Under the pieces are notes generated by a model. It was not told where the DNA came from. It worked only from the letters and a program-made list of their open reading frames with translations, and searched no databases. From Flavobacterium sp. PMTSA4 (GTDB lineage: Bacteria > Bacteroidota > Bacteroidia > Flavobacteriales > Flavobacteriaceae), in assembly GCF_032098525.1 (NCBI RefSeq), contig NZ_CP134890.1, positions 2,542,001-2,606,000 on the forward strand: a stretch of 64,000 bases of DNA, given 5' to 3'. How positions within the stretch are numbered: the stretch's first letter is position 1; the number at the start of each line of letters is the position of its first letter. Positions 43,862 through 52,102 of the stretch are shown here, one piece after another. The position numbers and the translations under genes are program-made.

Positions 43862-43896
43862 CAAGCTGCGTATTTTTTACGTGGCTTGTTTGTTTT
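43862..43896 (+). terminator. terminator of the susCDE-amylase operon
   Basis: CAAGC/GCTTG and CGTA/TACG stems are separated by a 2-nt internal loop and capped by a T-run, then followed by GTTTGTTTT. It lies 25 bp after the amylase stop codon. Confidence 0.65.
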
Positions 43897-43929
43897 ATAA
43901 AATGTGTGAAAATCATTCAGTAAGAATAG

Positions 43930-43937
43930 TATATTTG
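43930..43937 (+). promoter_or_regulatory. -7 promoter element for the AsmA-like gene
   Basis: TATATTTG, an exact TAnnTTTG match, ends 11 bp before the start codon at 43948, implying a very short leader. Confidence 0.65.
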
Positions 43938-43947
43938 CAAAATAATT

Positions 43948-46704
43948 ATGGAGAAAAAAAAGAAACATATAATTTTCAGAATCCTGAAAGCAACAGGAAT
44001 TTCATTTGCAATTCTTTTGTTGTTGATGTTTCTGTTGCCGATACTTTTTCCTGGTAAAATAGCGGAAGAAGTAAAAACATTTGCAAACAATAAACTCGAA
44101 GGTGAATTGGATTTTAAAGAGGCAAAACTTTCCTTTTTTGAACACTTTCCATCCTTAACCTTAACCTTGACTGATTTTTCATTAAAAGGCTCAGCACCTT
44201 ATAAAAATGAGACATTACTGTCTGCTAAAGATGTTTCTTTTGGAATCAATCTTAAATCTTTAATTTTTGATAGTAAAATTACTATTGATAAAATATTTGT
44301 TTTTGATGCTAATGTAAATGTTTTGGTGAATGAAAAAGGGGAAGCTAATTACAATGTTTACAAATCTGAAACTACAACTACTGAAACCGATTCATCTACA
44401 ACTTCATTACGATTAGATAAAATTGCAATTAAGAATACGCATTTGATTTATAACGATAAATCTGCAAAAATTTTAATTGATGCCAAAGGTTTTAATTATG
44501 TTGGTAAAGGAGATTTAAACGAAGCCATTTTTGATTTATATACTGAAGCTAAAATTGACTCTTTTGATTTTACTTATGATGGTGAACAATATTTGAAAAA
44601 CAAAAAAGTAAATGCCGATTTGATTACTCAAATTAACACAAACTCTTTAGCATTTGTATTTCAGCAGAATAATTTGAAAATAAATCAATTGCCAGTTGAG
44701 TTCAAAGGAAAATTCAATTTCTTATCTAATGGTTATGACATGGATTTTGAGATAAAATCTGAGGATAGTTATTTAGAAGATTTTTTCACCGCTTTACCGC
44801 CACAATATGTTACATGGCTTGATAAAACAAAAGTAAAAGGAAAAACAGATTTGGCTTTAACTTTAAAAGGCAAATACATTGTTGCTCAAAACCTAAAACC
44901 TAATTTGGCATTTAATATGAAAATCCGAGATGGTTTTATAAATAATAATAAAGCGCCAATTCCGGTTTCAAATATTTTCTTGAATTTTGACACTAAATTG
45001 CCGCAACTTGACGCTGAAAAACTACAAGTAAATGTTGATTCTATTTTCTTTAATCTCAACAAAGATTATGTAAAAGCAATTATTAAATCAGAAGGTTTGT
45101 CGAAACCTTTGATTGATGCTCGAATTGAATCAAAAGTTGATTTGGCTCAACTTGACAGAGCTTTTGGGTTAGGAAATATGGATTTGAAAGGTAATTTGAA
45201 TGCTACTATTCGTTCTAAAGGAATTTATGACAAAAAGCAAAACAAAATTCCGGTAACCAAAGGAACATTTAATCTAAAAAATGGGTATATCAAGACCGAT
45301 TATTATCCAAATCCAATAACAAATATCAATGTTACAGCCAATATTTTAGATCAAAAAGGGAATTTGGATGACTTGAAAATTGACATCACACCTGCAAGTT
45401 TTGAATTTGAAGGAAAACCAATTTATGTTCATGCCAAACTTCAAAATTTCAATAATATTGCTTATGATATTAAGGCCAAAGGTGAATTAAATATTGGAAA
45501 AATTTACAAAGTTTTTTCTCAGAAAGGATTGGATTTAGAAGGAATTGTCAATGCAGATGTAACATTTAAAGGAACTCAAAATGATGCTGTTTCAGGGAAT
45601 TATTCCAAACTTCAAAACAGTGGAACATTAAGTCTACAAAACATAAATACAACGACAGAATATTTACCAAAACCATTTATTATTCGTGAAGGATTGTTTA
45701 AATTCAATCAGGATAAAATGAATTTTGATAATTTCAAAGCTACTTATGGCGAATCTGATTTTGTTATGAATGGTGCTTTGCAAAATGTCATCGAATTTGT
45801 GTTGACCGATAAAGCCATTTTGAAAGGGCAATTTAATTTCAACTCCAATTACATAAACGTTGATGAGTTTATGTCTAAGCAAGAAGTAGAAAAAAGCACA
45901 GTTGATTCTACTACAACTGCAACTGGAGTAATCATCATTCCTTCTAATTTTGACTTACAGTTGAAAGCTAAAGCATCAAAAATTAATTTTGATGGATTAG
46001 CTATAAATAATTTGAATGGTGGTTTGAATATCAATAAAGGTCGATTAGAATTGAAAAATGCTAGTGTTGAAATTATTGATTGTAAAGTAAAAATGGATGC
46101 TGTTTATGGCAATCAAACTGATGAAAAAGCATTTTTTGACATGAAAGTAAATGCCAAAGACTTTGATGTAAAACGTGCTTATAACGAAATTAAATTGTTT
46201 CACGAAATTGTAACTGCTGCCGAAAGCGCTGAAGGAATTGTTTCGTTAGATTATAAGTTAGCAGGAATTTTAGACGGAAACATGATGCCAATTTTCCCTT
46301 CACTTCGTGGAAATGGGGTATTATCGGTTAGCAAAGTAAAAATGAAAGGATTTAAATTGATGAATGTCGTAAGCAGAAAAACTGGTAAAGAAGGAATTGC
46401 AAATCCTGACTTGAGCAAAGTAGACATTAAAACTTCAATTAAAAATAATATCATCACTATTGAACGATTTAAATTTAAAGTTGCCGGATTCAGGCCAAGA
46501 ATTGAAGGAACAACAAGTTTTGACGGACAATTAAACATTAAAATGCGATTGGGTTTGCCTCCATTAGGCATTATTGGGATTCCAATAAAAGTTACCGGAA
46601 CGCAAGACAACCCAAAAGTAAAACTAGGCAAACAAACCGAAGATTTACAAGAAACTGAATACGAAGGTGAAGTTCCAGAAGTTTTGAAAGAAGAAACAAA
46701 TTAA
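43948..46704 (+). CDS. AsmA family protein
   Basis: 918 aa. A short basic N-terminus and one membrane helix (about 13-36) are followed by a long beta-rich region typical of AsmA/TamB-like proteins: repeated segments such as F-P-S-L-T-L-T-L-T-D-F-S-L-K-G near the start and a conserved C-terminal region ending in I-P-I-K-V-T-G-T-Q-D-N-P-K-V-K-L. AsmA-like proteins bridge the periplasm and are linked to phospholipid transport and outer-membrane integrity. No enzymatic motif is expected. It is anchored at the inner membrane with the bulk in the periplasm. It is apparently monocistronic, with its own promoter, following the sugar operon terminator. Confidence 0.88.
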   Translation: MEKKKKHIIFRILKATGISFAILLLLMFLLPILFPGKIAEEVKTFANNKLEGELDFKEAKLSFFEHFPSLTLTLTDFSLKGSAPYKNETLLSAKDVSFGINLKSLIFDSKITIDKIFVFDANVNVLVNEKGEANYNVYKSETTTTETDSSTTSLRLDKIAIKNTHLIYNDKSAKILIDAKGFNYVGKGDLNEAIFDLYTEAKIDSFDFTYDGEQYLKNKKVNADLITQINTNSLAFVFQQNNLKINQLPVEFKGKFNFLSNGYDMDFEIKSEDSYLEDFFTALPPQYVTWLDKTKVKGKTDLALTLKGKYIVAQNLKPNLAFNMKIRDGFINNNKAPIPVSNIFLNFDTKLPQLDAEKLQVNVDSIFFNLNKDYVKAIIKSEGLSKPLIDARIESKVDLAQLDRAFGLGNMDLKGNLNATIRSKGIYDKKQNKIPVTKGTFNLKNGYIKTDYYPNPITNINVTANILDQKGNLDDLKIDITPASFEFEGKPIYVHAKLQNFNNIAYDIKAKGELNIGKIYKVFSQKGLDLEGIVNADVTFKGTQNDAVSGNYSKLQNSGTLSLQNINTTTEYLPKPFIIREGLFKFNQDKMNFDNFKATYGESDFVMNGALQNVIEFVLTDKAILKGQFNFNSNYINVDEFMSKQEVEKSTVDSTTTATGVIIIPSNFDLQLKAKASKINFDGLAINNLNGGLNINKGRLELKNASVEIIDCKVKMDAVYGNQTDEKAFFDMKVNAKDFDVKRAYNEIKLFHEIVTAAESAEGIVSLDYKLAGILDGNMMPIFPSLRGNGVLSVSKVKMKGFKLMNVVSRKTGKEGIANPDLSKVDIKTSIKNNIITIERFKFKVAGFRPRIEGTTSFDGQLNIKMRLGLPPLGIIGIPIKVTGTQDNPKVKLGKQTEDLQETEYEGEVPEVLKEETN

Positions 46705-46737
46705 AGAACTTAATTTTTAGTGTTAAATTACGTATTT

Positions 46738-47613
46738 ATGAAAAAAATAATTTTTGTTTTAATGATTTTGTTTGTCTTTATCTTTTCATGTAAAACAAAA
46801 GAGAATTTTCTTAAAAATATTGAAAAAAATGAGTTGAATTATATACCCTATTATTTGACAGTTGAAAAGGTAAAAAAATTGTATCAAAAAAAAGAATACA
46901 AAAAAAGCTTTGTTTTGCTTGATAGTTTGTTTAATGAGTATGAACCTTTAAATACAATTACTTTTGATGAGTTAGAATTATATTGCGAATTATCTATTAG
47001 AAATAATAGTACAAAAAAATTAAATAAATTTATACCTATTTTAGTTTCTGATTATGGTTATGATTTAGGTAATTATCAAGATTCTTTATGGGTTCAGATA
47101 AAGAAAAAAACAAAGTATAAAAATGTTGATTTGAAAATTAAGTACACTAAATTTTTGAACGGGATTAATCTAAAATTAAGAGACTCCATAATTAAAATAT
47201 TTGAAGAAGATCAAAAAATAAGAAAGACAAGAAATACAGTTAAAATTGATTCAGTTGATAAAATTAATGAACTAAAAGTCTTAAAGATAATTAAAGAAGT
47301 TGGTTATCCAAGTATGAAGCTAATTGGTGGTCATGGTAAAGATGAAAAATTATCTCCAATTGTTTTTTCAGTTTTATTAAAACACATGAGTTATGATAAT
47401 ATTCTGCAAATAGAGCCAATACTATTAAATGAAGTAAAAAAAGGAAAATGTCCGCCATTTGTATATGCTGAAATGTTGGATGCAAGAAAAGTGATGGCTA
47501 AAGAAAACACTAGATTTGAATATTTTGGCACATATAAAAATATAAAGCCTACAGATACTGCTAAAACTAATAAGGCAAGGTTAGATATAGGGCTACCAAC
47601 TATTAACTACTAA
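46738..47613 (+). CDS. lipoprotein with a DUF6624-like C-terminal region
   Basis: 291 aa. Start set at 46738, where M-K-K begins a lipoprotein signal (lipobox I-F-S-C, Cys17), not at the in-frame ATG 18 bp earlier. The middle is Lys-rich and helical. The C-terminal half (about 165-280) has the order D-Q-K-I-R, a G-Y-P segment, L-L-K-H-M, L-x-x-E-V-K-K-G, Y-A-E-M-L-D-A-R and Y-F-G-T, which resembles DUF6624 proteins. Their function is unknown. It is AT-rich even for this genome. It follows the AsmA gene by 33 bp and may be co-transcribed. Confidence 0.7.
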   Translation: MKKIIFVLMILFVFIFSCKTKENFLKNIEKNELNYIPYYLTVEKVKKLYQKKEYKKSFVLLDSLFNEYEPLNTITFDELELYCELSIRNNSTKKLNKFIPILVSDYGYDLGNYQDSLWVQIKKKTKYKNVDLKIKYTKFLNGINLKLRDSIIKIFEEDQKIRKTRNTVKIDSVDKINELKVLKIIKEVGYPSMKLIGGHGKDEKLSPIVFSVLLKHMSYDNILQIEPILLNEVKKGKCPPFVYAEMLDARKVMAKENTRFEYFGTYKNIKPTDTAKTNKARLDIGLPTINY

Positions 47614-47905
47614 ATTAGTAAATTATCAAAAATTATTTTCAAAGGATAATGATTTATTATTTGATATTTTGCTATCTGAATGACTTAAAACCTTTTATAA
47701 AATTGCATTTTAAACAAAAAAGTCTGGAAGTACTGGAATAGTAACCTAAGATTTGCGATAACAAAAGAAGCATTTCATCAGTTTAAAGTTTTTTAGAAGA
47801 TAATTAGTTTAATAATTCAACAAGCAATTACATCTTCTTAACTTATTTATATATTTGTTATTCCTATTGATAATAAATTTTCATTAGGTATAATTTATTA
47901 GTTGA
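47614..47905. other. non-coding interval upstream of deoC
   Basis: 292 bp, AT-rich, with no credible open frame. It holds an imperfect inverted repeat (AGAAGAT at 47795-47801 and ATCTTCT at 47832-47838) and the deoC -7 element. No terminator with a clear U-tract was found for the upstream lipoprotein gene. Confidence 0.6.
47850..47857 (+). promoter_or_regulatory. -7 promoter element for the deoC operon
   Basis: TATATTTG, exact consensus, 48 bp upstream of the deoC start codon. The inverted repeat at 47795-47838 ends 11 bp upstream of it and could be an operator. Confidence 0.6.
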
Positions 47906-48808
47906 ATGAAACAATTAGATTTTTTAAATACGCCACGAATTGATCAAGTTGGTATTGAAGATAGAATTTCAAGAATAACAGCTCGTAGTATCAAGAAAGA
48001 ATCCAAACTTCAAGGATTGTACATGGCGCTAAACATGATTGATTTAACTACTTTAGAAGGTGCAGATACCGAAGAAAAAGTAAAGCAATTGTGTTTTAAA
48101 GCACAACATTTACACGATGAAATTGCCGATTTGCCATCAACAGCTGCGGTTTGTGTATATCCAAATTTTGTGAAAACAGCCGTTAACGAATTGAAAGGAA
48201 CCAATCTAAAAGTTGCTTCGGTTGCTACAGCTTTTCCTAGCGGACAATCAAGTGCTGAAATTAAGCTTTTAGATACCAAAATGGCTGTTGATAATGGAGC
48301 ACACGAAGTAGATATGGTTATTAGTCGTGGTAAATTTCATAGCGGTGAATACAATTTTGTGTTTGATGAAATTGCTATGATTAAAGAAGCTTGTGGTAAA
48401 AATGTTCGGTTGAAAGTAATCTTAGAAACAGGCGAAATAGGAACTTTGGATAGAGTTCGTTTAGCTAGCGATATTGCCATGCATGCCGGAGCCGATTTTA
48501 TTAAAACTTCAACAGGAAAAATAAAACCAGCAGCAACTCTGCCTGTTACTTTAGTAATGCTCGAAGCCATTCGTGATTATTATTATAACACCGGAATTAT
48601 GATTGGAATGAAACCTGCAGGTGGAATTTCTAATTCTAAATTGGCATTGCAATATTTATTATTGGTAAAAGAAACGCTTGGCGGAAAATGGTTGACCAAC
48701 GAATATTTTAGATTTGGTGCGAGCAGTTTAGCCAACGATGTGTTGATGCAAATTGCAAAGCAAAAAACAGGCATTTACCAATCGAGTGATTATTTCTCAA
48801 AAGTATAA
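47906..48808 (+). CDS. deoC: deoxyribose-phosphate aldolase
   Basis: 300 aa. It splits 2-deoxyribose-5-phosphate into acetaldehyde and glyceraldehyde-3-phosphate. Motifs are intact: H-E-V-D-M-V-I-S-R-G (about 132-141), F-I-K-T-S-T-G-K with the Schiff-base lysine (about 192-199), and G-M-K-P-A-G-G-I (about 234-241), whose lysine is the second active-site lysine. The ~50-residue N-terminal extension and ~50-residue C-terminal region before Y-F-R-F-G-A-S-S resemble the longer DeoC group of many bacteria. Two aldehyde dehydrogenase-type genes follow directly and would handle the acetaldehyde. Confidence 0.93.
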   Translation: MKQLDFLNTPRIDQVGIEDRISRITARSIKKESKLQGLYMALNMIDLTTLEGADTEEKVKQLCFKAQHLHDEIADLPSTAAVCVYPNFVKTAVNELKGTNLKVASVATAFPSGQSSAEIKLLDTKMAVDNGAHEVDMVISRGKFHSGEYNFVFDEIAMIKEACGKNVRLKVILETGEIGTLDRVRLASDIAMHAGADFIKTSTGKIKPAATLPVTLVMLEAIRDYYYNTGIMIGMKPAGGISNSKLALQYLLLVKETLGGKWLTNEYFRFGASSLANDVLMQIAKQKTGIYQSSDYFSKV

Positions 48809-48810
48809 TT

Positions 48811-50277
48811 ATGAAGAAAAAGCATACCATAGATTTTAGTTCTAACTGGGATTTAGCTCCAGCACCAGAAAGTACTTCGCATATAAAACTAAAAGATACT
48901 TACGATTTGTTCATCAACGGACAATTTGTAAAACCAAAATCTGGAAAATATTTTGACACCATAAATCCAGCAAATGAAAAAATTTTGGCAAAAGTAGCCG
49001 AAGCCAATGAAGCCGATGTGGATTTGGCAGTAAAAGCAGCACGAAAAGCATACACTTCGGTTTGGTCAAAATTATCAGGAAAAGAAAGAGGAAAGTACAT
49101 TTACCGAATAGCAAGAATTATTCAGGAAAGAGCAAGAGAATTTGCCGTTGTTGAAACTTTAAATGGAGGAAAATCAATAAGAGAATCAAGAGATGTTGAT
49201 GTTCCATTGGCGGCAGCACATTTCTTTTATTATGCAGGTTGGGCAGATAAATTGGAATATGCATTTCCGAATAGAAAACCAAAAGCGCTTGGTGTTGCAG
49301 GACAAATTATTCCTTGGAATTTTCCTTTACTAATGGCAGCTTGGAAAATTGCTCCAGCGTTAGCAGCAGGAAATACAGTAGTAATTAAATCTTCAGAAAC
49401 TACTCCGCTAACTTTATATCTTTTGGCAGAAGTGATTCAAGAAGCTGGTTTGCCAGCAGGAGTTGTAAACATAGTTTCTGGCGCAGGCGTTACAGGTTCA
49501 CACATTGTAAATCATCCTGATGTAAATAAAATTGCTTTTACAGGTTCAACTGCGGTTGGAAAAATTATTATGAAAGCCATTGCTGGTACTCCAAAAAAAT
49601 CAACGATGGAATTGGGTGGAAAAGCTGCTAACATTATTTTTGAAGATGCAGCTTTAGACCAAGCTGTTGAAGGAATTGTAAATGGAATTTACTTTAATCA
49701 AGGTCATGTGTGTTGTGCTGGTTCACGTTTGTATGTTCAAGAGTCGGTTTTTGATACTGTAGTTCAAAAATTAAAAGATAGAATGCAATCGCTTCGTGTT
49801 GGTGATCCTTTGGATAAAAACACTGATATTGGAGCTATTAATTCTAAAAAGCAATTGGAAACGATCAATAAATATTTAAAAATTGGAGTTGAAGAAGGTG
49901 CCGAAATGTATCAACCAACTTGCGATTTGCCATCAAAAGGATTTTGGTGTCGTCCAACGTTGTTTACCAAAGTAAGTCAGGCAAATAGAATTGCCCAAGA
50001 AGAAATTTTCGGACCAGTTTTAGCAATTCAGACATTCAGAACAGTTGACGAAGTAATCGAGAAAGCGAATAATACGCCTTATGGACTATCGGCTGGAGTT
50101 TGGACAGATAAAGGTTCCAAAATATTTAACATGACCTCACAAATGCGCGCAGGAGTAGTTTGGGCGAATACTTTCAACAAGTTTGATCCAGCTTCACCAT
50201 TTGGTGGATACAAAGAAAGTGGTTTTGGAAGAGAAGGCGGACTTCATGGATTAGAACCTTATTTAAAATTTGATTAA
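48811..50277 (+). CDS. aldehyde dehydrogenase
   Basis: 488 aa. It oxidises an aldehyde with NAD(P)+; acetaldehyde from DeoC is the likely substrate by context. Catalytic elements are complete: I-P-W-N-F-P-L (Asn170), F-T-G-S-T (243-247), M-E-L-G-G-K (general base Glu267), and G-H-V-C-C-A-G-S-R (nucleophile Cys301). The N-terminal ~30 residues are an unusual extension before the standard I-N-G-Q-F start. It begins 2 bp after deoC and overlaps the next gene's longest frame. Confidence 0.92.
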   Translation: MKKKHTIDFSSNWDLAPAPESTSHIKLKDTYDLFINGQFVKPKSGKYFDTINPANEKILAKVAEANEADVDLAVKAARKAYTSVWSKLSGKERGKYIYRIARIIQERAREFAVVETLNGGKSIRESRDVDVPLAAAHFFYYAGWADKLEYAFPNRKPKALGVAGQIIPWNFPLLMAAWKIAPALAAGNTVVIKSSETTPLTLYLLAEVIQEAGLPAGVVNIVSGAGVTGSHIVNHPDVNKIAFTGSTAVGKIIMKAIAGTPKKSTMELGGKAANIIFEDAALDQAVEGIVNGIYFNQGHVCCAGSRLYVQESVFDTVVQKLKDRMQSLRVGDPLDKNTDIGAINSKKQLETINKYLKIGVEEGAEMYQPTCDLPSKGFWCRPTLFTKVSQANRIAQEEIFGPVLAIQTFRTVDEVIEKANNTPYGLSAGVWTDKGSKIFNMTSQMRAGVVWANTFNKFDPASPFGGYKESGFGREGGLHGLEPYLKFD

Positions 50278-50287
50278 AACAAAAGTT

Positions 50288-51169
50288 ATGTCAAGATTAG
50301 AAGTTTTAAAAACCTATAAAATATATATCGGTGGAAGTTTTCCAAGAACCGAATCAGGTAGATATTATCCATTAAAGTCGAACAAGAAAACTATAGCAAA
50401 TATGTGTTTATCCTCAGTTAAAGATTTTAGAAATGCTGTAGTTGCAGCGCGTAATGCTCAAGGTTCATGGTCGCATAGAACGGCTTACAATCGTTCGCAA
50501 ATATTGTATAGAATTGCAGAAGTTCTCGAAGGAAGAAAAGCTCAGTTTATCTCTGAACTGGAATTGCAAGGAGTTTCAAAAGCCAATGCTGAAAAAGAAG
50601 TTGATTTATGTATTGACAGATTGATTTATTATGCTGGTTGGTGCGATAAATATACTCAAATGTATAGTAGTGTTAATCCAGTTTCTGGAAGTTTCTTTAA
50701 CTTTTCAGTTCCAGAAGCAGTTGGTGTTGTTGCTGTATTTGCACCTCAAAAAAGTGGTTTGTTAGGGTTGGTTACACAAATAGCTACAATAATTGCAGGT
50801 GGAAATACTTGTGTTGTTTTAGCATCAGAAAAATTAGCTTTATGTGCCGTTACTTTTGCTGAAGTATTAGCAACTTCAGATGTTTCGGGTGGTGTTGTAA
50901 ATATTTTAACAGGTAATCAAGATGAATTATTATCTGTATTTGCCTCTCACAAAGACGTAAATTCAATTTTATATTGTGGCAATGATGCTGAAAAAATTAA
51001 AAAGATTCAGGATTTGGCTATAGATAATTTAAAAAGAGTTATTATTCGTGAAGATTCTAATTATTATGATGAAAAATTTGAATCACCTTATTTGATTTTT
51101 GATTTTCAAGAAACCAAAACAACTTGGCATCCAATAGAAGTTATTGCTGGCGCTGGCGCTGGATATTAA
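50288..51169 (+). CDS. truncated aldehyde dehydrogenase-like protein without the catalytic domain
   Basis: 293 aa. It aligns with the N-terminal, NAD-binding part of aldehyde dehydrogenases: I-G-G-S-F-P-R-T-E-S-G, Y-Y-A-G-W-C-D-K and A-P-Q-K-S-G-L in place of P-W-N-F-P. The F-T-G-S-T, E-L-G-G-K and catalytic Cys motifs are absent, and the protein stops in I-A-G-A-G-A-G-Y, followed directly by a terminator. There is no leftover catalytic half downstream, so this is not a simple frameshift. The start at 50288 was preferred over an in-frame ATG at 50270 that overlaps the upstream gene. It may be a non-catalytic partner of the complete enzyme; activity is not expected. Confidence 0.8.
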   Translation: MSRLEVLKTYKIYIGGSFPRTESGRYYPLKSNKKTIANMCLSSVKDFRNAVVAARNAQGSWSHRTAYNRSQILYRIAEVLEGRKAQFISELELQGVSKANAEKEVDLCIDRLIYYAGWCDKYTQMYSSVNPVSGSFFNFSVPEAVGVVAVFAPQKSGLLGLVTQIATIIAGGNTCVVLASEKLALCAVTFAEVLATSDVSGGVVNILTGNQDELLSVFASHKDVNSILYCGNDAEKIKKIQDLAIDNLKRVIIREDSNYYDEKFESPYLIFDFQETKTTWHPIEVIAGAGAGY

Positions 51170-51170
51170 A

Positions 51171-51203
51171 TAAAAAAACCCGAACAATTTGTTCGGGTTT
51201 TTT
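51171..51203. terminator. bidirectional terminator between the aldehyde dehydrogenase-like gene and tRNA-Phe
   Basis: CCCGAACAA and TTGTTCGGG form a 9-bp stem (one-base loop, in practice 8 bp with a triloop) flanked by seven A and six T. It serves both the plus-strand deoC operon and the minus-strand tRNA. Confidence 0.85.
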
Positions 51204-51204
51204 G

Positions 51205-51277
51205 TGGTACCTCCAGGAATCGAACCAGGGACACATGGATTTTCAGTCCATTGCTCTACCAACTGAGCTAAGGTACC
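51205..51277 (-). tRNA. tRNA-Phe (anticodon GAA)
   Basis: 73 nt on the minus strand. The acceptor stem GGTACCT pairs with AGGTACC, discriminator A at 51205. D-arm TTAGCTCAGTTGGTAGAGC, anticodon loop CTGAAAA (anticodon complement at 51242-51244), and T-loop TTCGATT are canonical. CCA is not encoded. Confidence 0.97.
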
Positions 51278-51292
51278 GCTTTATTGCGGGTG

Positions 51293-51323
51293 CAAATATA
51301 GAATGATTTTTAATTTATCCAAA
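51293..51323 (-). promoter_or_regulatory. promoter of tRNA-Phe
   Basis: On the minus strand, TTTG at 51323-51320 and TATATTTG at 51300-51293 are spaced by 19 bp. The -7 box ends 15 bp before the tRNA 5' end. Confidence 0.75.
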
Positions 51324-51347
51324 ACAAATAGTGAAAAAAATCTATTG

Positions 51348-51355
51348 TAACTTTG
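51348..51355 (+). promoter_or_regulatory. -7 promoter element for the coaX operon
   Basis: TAACTTTG matches TAnnTTTG and lies 18 bp upstream of the ATG at 51374. An in-frame ATG at 51353 falls inside this box, which argues for the later start. Confidence 0.6.
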
Positions 51356-51373
51356 CTTTTCAAAATTACTATT

Positions 51374-52102
51374 ATGCTTTTAGCAATTGATGTTGGAAAT
51401 ACCAGAATTAAATCGGCTGTTTTTGAGGAAGATAGTTTAATAGAGCGATTTGATTATTTTAATTCTGATTTTTTTGAAAAAACTGAATTTGTTTTAAATA
51501 AATATCAGAAGATTGAATTTATAGTTGTTGCTTCTGTTGGAAAATTAGAAAAAAATGACTTTTTGAAGTTTGAAAATCATGCCAAAGTGTTTTTCGTTAC
51601 TAGAGATCTAAATTTCCCGTTTAGAAATTTGTATAAATCTCCAACAACTTTAGGAATTGATAGAATGGTTTTGTCATGTGGAGCAACTTTAAAATACCCA
51701 AATACAAATAGGTTGATTATTGATGCTGGAACTTGTATTACTTACGATTTTGTAGATGAGAATAATAATTATCTAGGCGGAGCAATTTCACCTGGAATTC
51801 GTTTAAGATATGAAGCACTTCATAATTATACTGCTAAGTTGCCTTTATTAAAGAAACAAAATCCTGAAAATATAATTGGAAACTCAACCCAAGAGTCTAT
51901 CCATTCGGGCATTGTTAATGCCGTTGTATTTGAAATAGATGGTTATATTGACTACTTTAAATCTCAAAACGCTAATTTTATCATAATTTTCACTGGTGGT
52001 GATACCGATTTTTTGGCGGTGCGATTAAAAAATACCATATTTGCCAATTCAAATTTTCTATTGGAAAGTTTGAGCCAAACATTTCAATACAATCAAAAAT
52101 GA
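51374..52102 (+). CDS. coaX: type III pantothenate kinase
   Basis: 242 aa, slightly shorter than usual. It phosphorylates pantothenate, the first step of coenzyme A synthesis. ASKHA-fold motifs: A-I-D-V-G-N-T (4-10, phosphate-binding), L-G-I-D-R (about 92-96), I-D-A-G-T-C-I-T-Y-D (about 115-124) with the catalytic Asp, G-G-A-I-S-P-G (about 132-138) and the C-terminal F-T-G-G-D (about 208-212). It heads an operon; its stop overlaps the next start by 4 bp (ATGA). Confidence 0.93.
   Translation: MLLAIDVGNTRIKSAVFEEDSLIERFDYFNSDFFEKTEFVLNKYQKIEFIVVASVGKLEKNDFLKFENHAKVFFVTRDLNFPFRNLYKSPTTLGIDRMVLSCGATLKYPNTNRLIIDAGTCITYDFVDENNNYLGGAISPGIRLRYEALHNYTAKLPLLKKQNPENIIGNSTQESIHSGIVNAVVFEIDGYIDYFKSQNANFIIIFTGGDTDFLAVRLKNTIFANSNFLLESLSQTFQYNQK

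Noticed and set aside
50288..51169. Frameshifted aldehyde dehydrogenase pseudogene
   Set aside because: No catalytic half is found in another frame downstream; a terminator and tRNA-Phe follow within 40 bp.
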